Part shown: positions 62,059 through 64,000 of the stretch, one piece after another
How the letters are laid out: each line of letters begins with the position of its first letter
Numbering within the stretch: position 1 is the first letter of the stretch
Assembly (NCBI RefSeq): GCF_023375815.1
Contig: NZ_CP067412.1
Span: 1,736,001-1,800,000 of the forward strand
Source of the DNA: Pseudomonas sp. HS6
Lineage (GTDB): Bacteria > Pseudomonadota > Gammaproteobacteria > Pseudomonadales > Pseudomonadaceae
Reading direction: 5' to 3'
Length of the DNA stretch: 64,000 bases
Notes under the pieces: model-generated
The model's database searches: none
What the model was told of the DNA's origin: nothing
Seen by the model: only the letters and a program-made list of their open reading frames with translations
Translations under genes and position numbers: made by a program

Positions 62059-62819
62059 GAGTCTTGCTCCGGTGCCGCCATCGAGTCGGTGGTTTGCAGC
62101 ACCGGTTCCAGTTCTGAACGAATGTCACTCCACAAGAACTGGCCGACCCCGGTCAGCAACAGCACCATCGCCAGAATGCCCAACGCCAGACGAAAGCCGT
62201 CCGGCAACGCCGTGCGCACAGGCAATTGCAGGGGCGCGGTCAGCGACGGCTGTACCAATCGCTCGCTGACATCGACGTAACTGGCCTCGTCCTGCCAGGC
62301 AAAGGTGAACAGGGCCAGCCGCCATTTTTCCAACTGCGCTTGACTGTGCTCGCCACGCAGGCGTCCATGAAAACCGAGGATCAGGCATTGCAGGTAGACG
62401 TTGGCGAGGTCACGGGTGGTGGATTGCTGCTCATCGAGAAGGGTTTGAATCGCCGCCGGTAGTTGCTCACCCGCCTGACGGCTGGAATACAGACGTGACT
62501 CCAAAGGTTTTTCCTGCCAGGCGCTCTGGCCCGGCCATGGACTGAACAGCAGGGTTTCATCGACCAGCGCAACGAAGGCGTACACCAGCGCCTTGACCTG
62601 TTCGGTCGCCGAGTCACCGACCCGGGAAAACGCCGTACGCCACAACCGCTGTGAAGCCTGCGTGGAGAGTTCGACCACGGCTTCGACCAGCGCCGCATCG
62701 TCCTCGATGTCCTTGGGCAATTGAGCCCAGTCCAGTTGCCATTGCTGCCACGTCTGACGAAACGCGCTGCTCAACGGTGCGTCCTGCAACCCAAGGTTTG
62801 CGGCACTTCCTTGCGACAT
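62055..62819 (-). CDS. tssL: T6SS inner-membrane protein TssL (DotU)
   Basis: The 254-residue protein is largely cytosolic (residues 1-205) with a C-terminal membrane helix FRLALGILAMVLLLTGVGQFLW near residues 207-230 and a short periplasmic tail. The core VYAFVALVDETLLFSPWPGQSAWQEKPLESRLYSSRQAGEQL and YLQCLILGFHGRLRG is the DotU signature. No peptidoglycan-binding extension is present. AAGGAA lies before the ATG. It sits 18 bp after tssK and is coupled to tssM. Confidence 0.93.
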   Translation of the reverse strand: MSQGSAANLGLQDAPLSSAFRQTWQQWQLDWAQLPKDIEDDAALVEAVVELSTQASQRLWRTAFSRVGDSATEQVKALVYAFVALVDETLLFSPWPGQSAWQEKPLESRLYSSRQAGEQLPAAIQTLLDEQQSTTRDLANVYLQCLILGFHGRLRGEHSQAQLEKWRLALFTFAWQDEASYVDVSERLVQPSLTAPLQLPVRTALPDGFRLALGILAMVLLLTGVGQFLWSDIRSELEPVLQTTDSMAAPEQDS

Positions 62820-62837
62820 ACGGCGTTCCTTGTGTGA

Positions 62838-64000
62838 TCAGGCACTTTCACTGTTCTGGGCGACAAACAGCACCACTTGCCACGGACTGCTGGTCAACCG
62901 GGTGGCCGGCGCGGCGATCATCAGCGGCAATTGAGCGTCGAACCAGTTGCCTTCGGCCGTCACCACAAACAATCGCGTGTCGTCGCCAACGCTGTAGGCC
63001 ACTTGTTCGTTGCGGCTCATGGCCTGGTGCATAAGGCCGCTCATTCGCTGGCGGCTGAGCAACGCGATGTGCGGCGCCGACGCGATGATCGCGCCGCGCA
63101 GCCACTCGCCGGCCGCCTGCTCGCTGGCACCGTTGGGCATGCGCAGACCGATGACCAGCCGCTGACTGGGCTGCTCGTCCGGTAACTGAATGGAAAAACT
63201 GTGTTCGGTGCGTTCGAAAGCGATGCTGCGGTAACCGGCGCGAATCAGCTCCAGGGTGGTTTCCAGCCAATCGAGCAGTGGCTCGTAACCACGCTGCAAC
63301 TCGAAAAAGTCCAGCGGCGCGAACGACGGCACCCCTGCCAATGGGTCCAGCGCCGACCACGCGCCGGCCAGACCGAGCAACTGCACGTACAAACCCTGCG
63401 GAGGAGCGATGCGGCTGTTCAGAGAACCTTCGACTTCCGGCAGCCGCGTCCATAACGCGGTCAACTGGCGGCGGATCTCCAGCGCATCGTCCTGATTGCC
63501 GGACTGTTGTGCCTGACGCAGGCGCCCGCCGAGGAACAGGCATTTCTCCCGGGCTCGCGCGCAAAGCCCGGCAATCCGACGACCCAGTGGCGACTCCGGT
63601 AACAGGACCGGTGTCGGTGGTGTGTAGGGCAACGGCAGGAAACCACCGCCCTCCTTGCGGATTTTCAGCAGTGGCAGGCAGATCGAATCGGCCTTGTTCA
63701 GTTGCGTGCACAGACGCGGATTGGGTCGCCACACCGTGATCGATTCGGGAAATTCACCACTGGTGAGGTCCGGCAGCGCTTCGCCGACCACCGATTGCAA
63801 TCGCCCTTTGAGCGGCAGCAATTGACCGGCACGCCACAACGGACTGATCGCCAGGTACACGGTGACAGTCGCATCGTCGGTTTCGTTGATCGACGGGCCG
63901 ACATCCAGCTCCAGTGCAGGCCCGACACCCGCCTGCAGATTGACCGGCAAACCGTCGGGCATCGTCCCTTGCAACGACATCACGCGCACCACCCCGGCAC
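62838..64000 (-). CDS. tssK: T6SS baseplate protein TssK, N-terminus outside the window
   Basis: About 387 codons are visible, and the frame is still open at the window edge (G, V, V, R, V before MSLQGTMPDGLPVNLQAG). Intact TssK is about 440-450 residues, so the first 55-60 lie outside. The part seen shows TVTVYLAISPLW, WRPNPRLCTQLNKADSICLPLLKIRKEGGGFL, the helical AGYRSIAFERTEHSFSIQLPDE and the C-terminal receptor-like domain (FFVTAEGNWFDAQLPLMIAAP). TssK joins baseplate and membrane complex. Confidence 0.93.
   Translation of the reverse strand, partial: AGVVRVMSLQGTMPDGLPVNLQAGVGPALELDVGPSINETDDATVTVYLAISPLWRAGQLLPLKGRLQSVVGEALPDLTSGEFPESITVWRPNPRLCTQLNKADSICLPLLKIRKEGGGFLPLPYTPPTPVLLPESPLGRRIAGLCARAREKCLFLGGRLRQAQQSGNQDDALEIRRQLTALWTRLPEVEGSLNSRIAPPQGLYVQLLGLAGAWSALDPLAGVPSFAPLDFFELQRGYEPLLDWLETTLELIRAGYRSIAFERTEHSFSIQLPDEQPSQRLVIGLRMPNGASEQAAGEWLRGAIIASAPHIALLSRQRMSGLMHQAMSRNEQVAYSVGDDTRLFVVTAEGNWFDAQLPLMIAAPATRLTSSPWQVVLFVAQNSESA

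Noticed and set aside
1..64000. Prophage, integrated element, CRISPR array or tRNA gene
   Set aside because: No integrase, phage structural genes, regular spaced repeats or tRNA-like cloverleaf were noticed by eye; a dedicated scan was not possible.

Overview
The window looks like a chromosomal segment of a Pseudomonas of the broad fluorescens group. Four things point there: high GC with strong C/G third positions, Pseudomonas-type REP pairs built on TGTGGGAGCTGGCTTGCCAGCGAT, genus-restricted small families (DUF6124, DUF2790, DUF2599-type secreted proteins), and a mix of obligately respiratory and catabolic genes. No rRNA, tRNA, CRISPR array, integrase or intact insertion sequence was seen. 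All assignments come from reading the sequence and from recalled family knowledge; no database search was run.

Layout. 1-7.2 kb: small and secreted proteins (DUF6124 fragment, DUF4337, two GNAT acetyltransferases, a tandem pair of DUF2599 secreted proteins, DUF4287) and an MFS exporter. 7.2-11.6 kb: a LysR regulator divergent from a GMC oxidoreductase/MHS-type symporter pair; both structural genes carry A-rich Crc/Hfq-type motifs just upstream of their starts. 11.6-16.5 kb: DUF427, an orphan serralysin-type protease, a perfect palindromic LexA/SOS box beside a possible 33-residue peptide gene, and topoisomerase III. 17.4-19.9 kb: a cyanate detoxification locus, cynR facing cynS-DUF2790-cynT. 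19.9-24.6 kb: a ProA-like aldehyde dehydrogenase, a soluble CZB chemoreceptor, glutaminase, and a two-gene HvfA/HvfX-like copper-peptide locus with no visible maturase. 24.6-33.6 kb: two L,D-transpeptidases, a second DUF2790 gene followed by a heavy-metal-type two-component system, a DHA2 exporter with its LysR regulator, a SleB-type wall hydrolase and a CAP-domain protein.

33.8-45.5 kb: cyanide-insensitive-type terminal oxidase (cydAB plus a DUF2474 small subunit), an FdhF/YdeP-type molybdoenzyme divergent from moaA, a bestrophin-like channel, an RstAB-like two-component system, miaE, and a tandem Usp protein with a textbook ANR promoter. 45.5-54.8 kb: acnB behind a long structured leader, a SulP transporter overlapping a ParB-like gene, a serine-type transporter, two tiny membrane proteins, a tautomerase and a 2-hydroxyacid dehydrogenase. 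54.8-64 kb: the end of a type VI secretion operon (tssK, tssL, tssM, tssA) followed by a small T6SS-associated-looking protein and a signal-less subtilase with an intact catalytic triad, a strong candidate for an effector module. The window ends inside tssK.

Themes: redox and respiration control (CIO, molybdoenzyme, ANR-driven Usp), cyanate/cyanide tolerance, metal handling (HvfA-like peptide, metal-type TCS), envelope remodelling, and interbacterial competition. The loci most worth a second look are the SOS-box small ORF, the HvfA/HvfX pair without HvfB/HvfC, the T6SS-linked subtilase module and the acnB leader.
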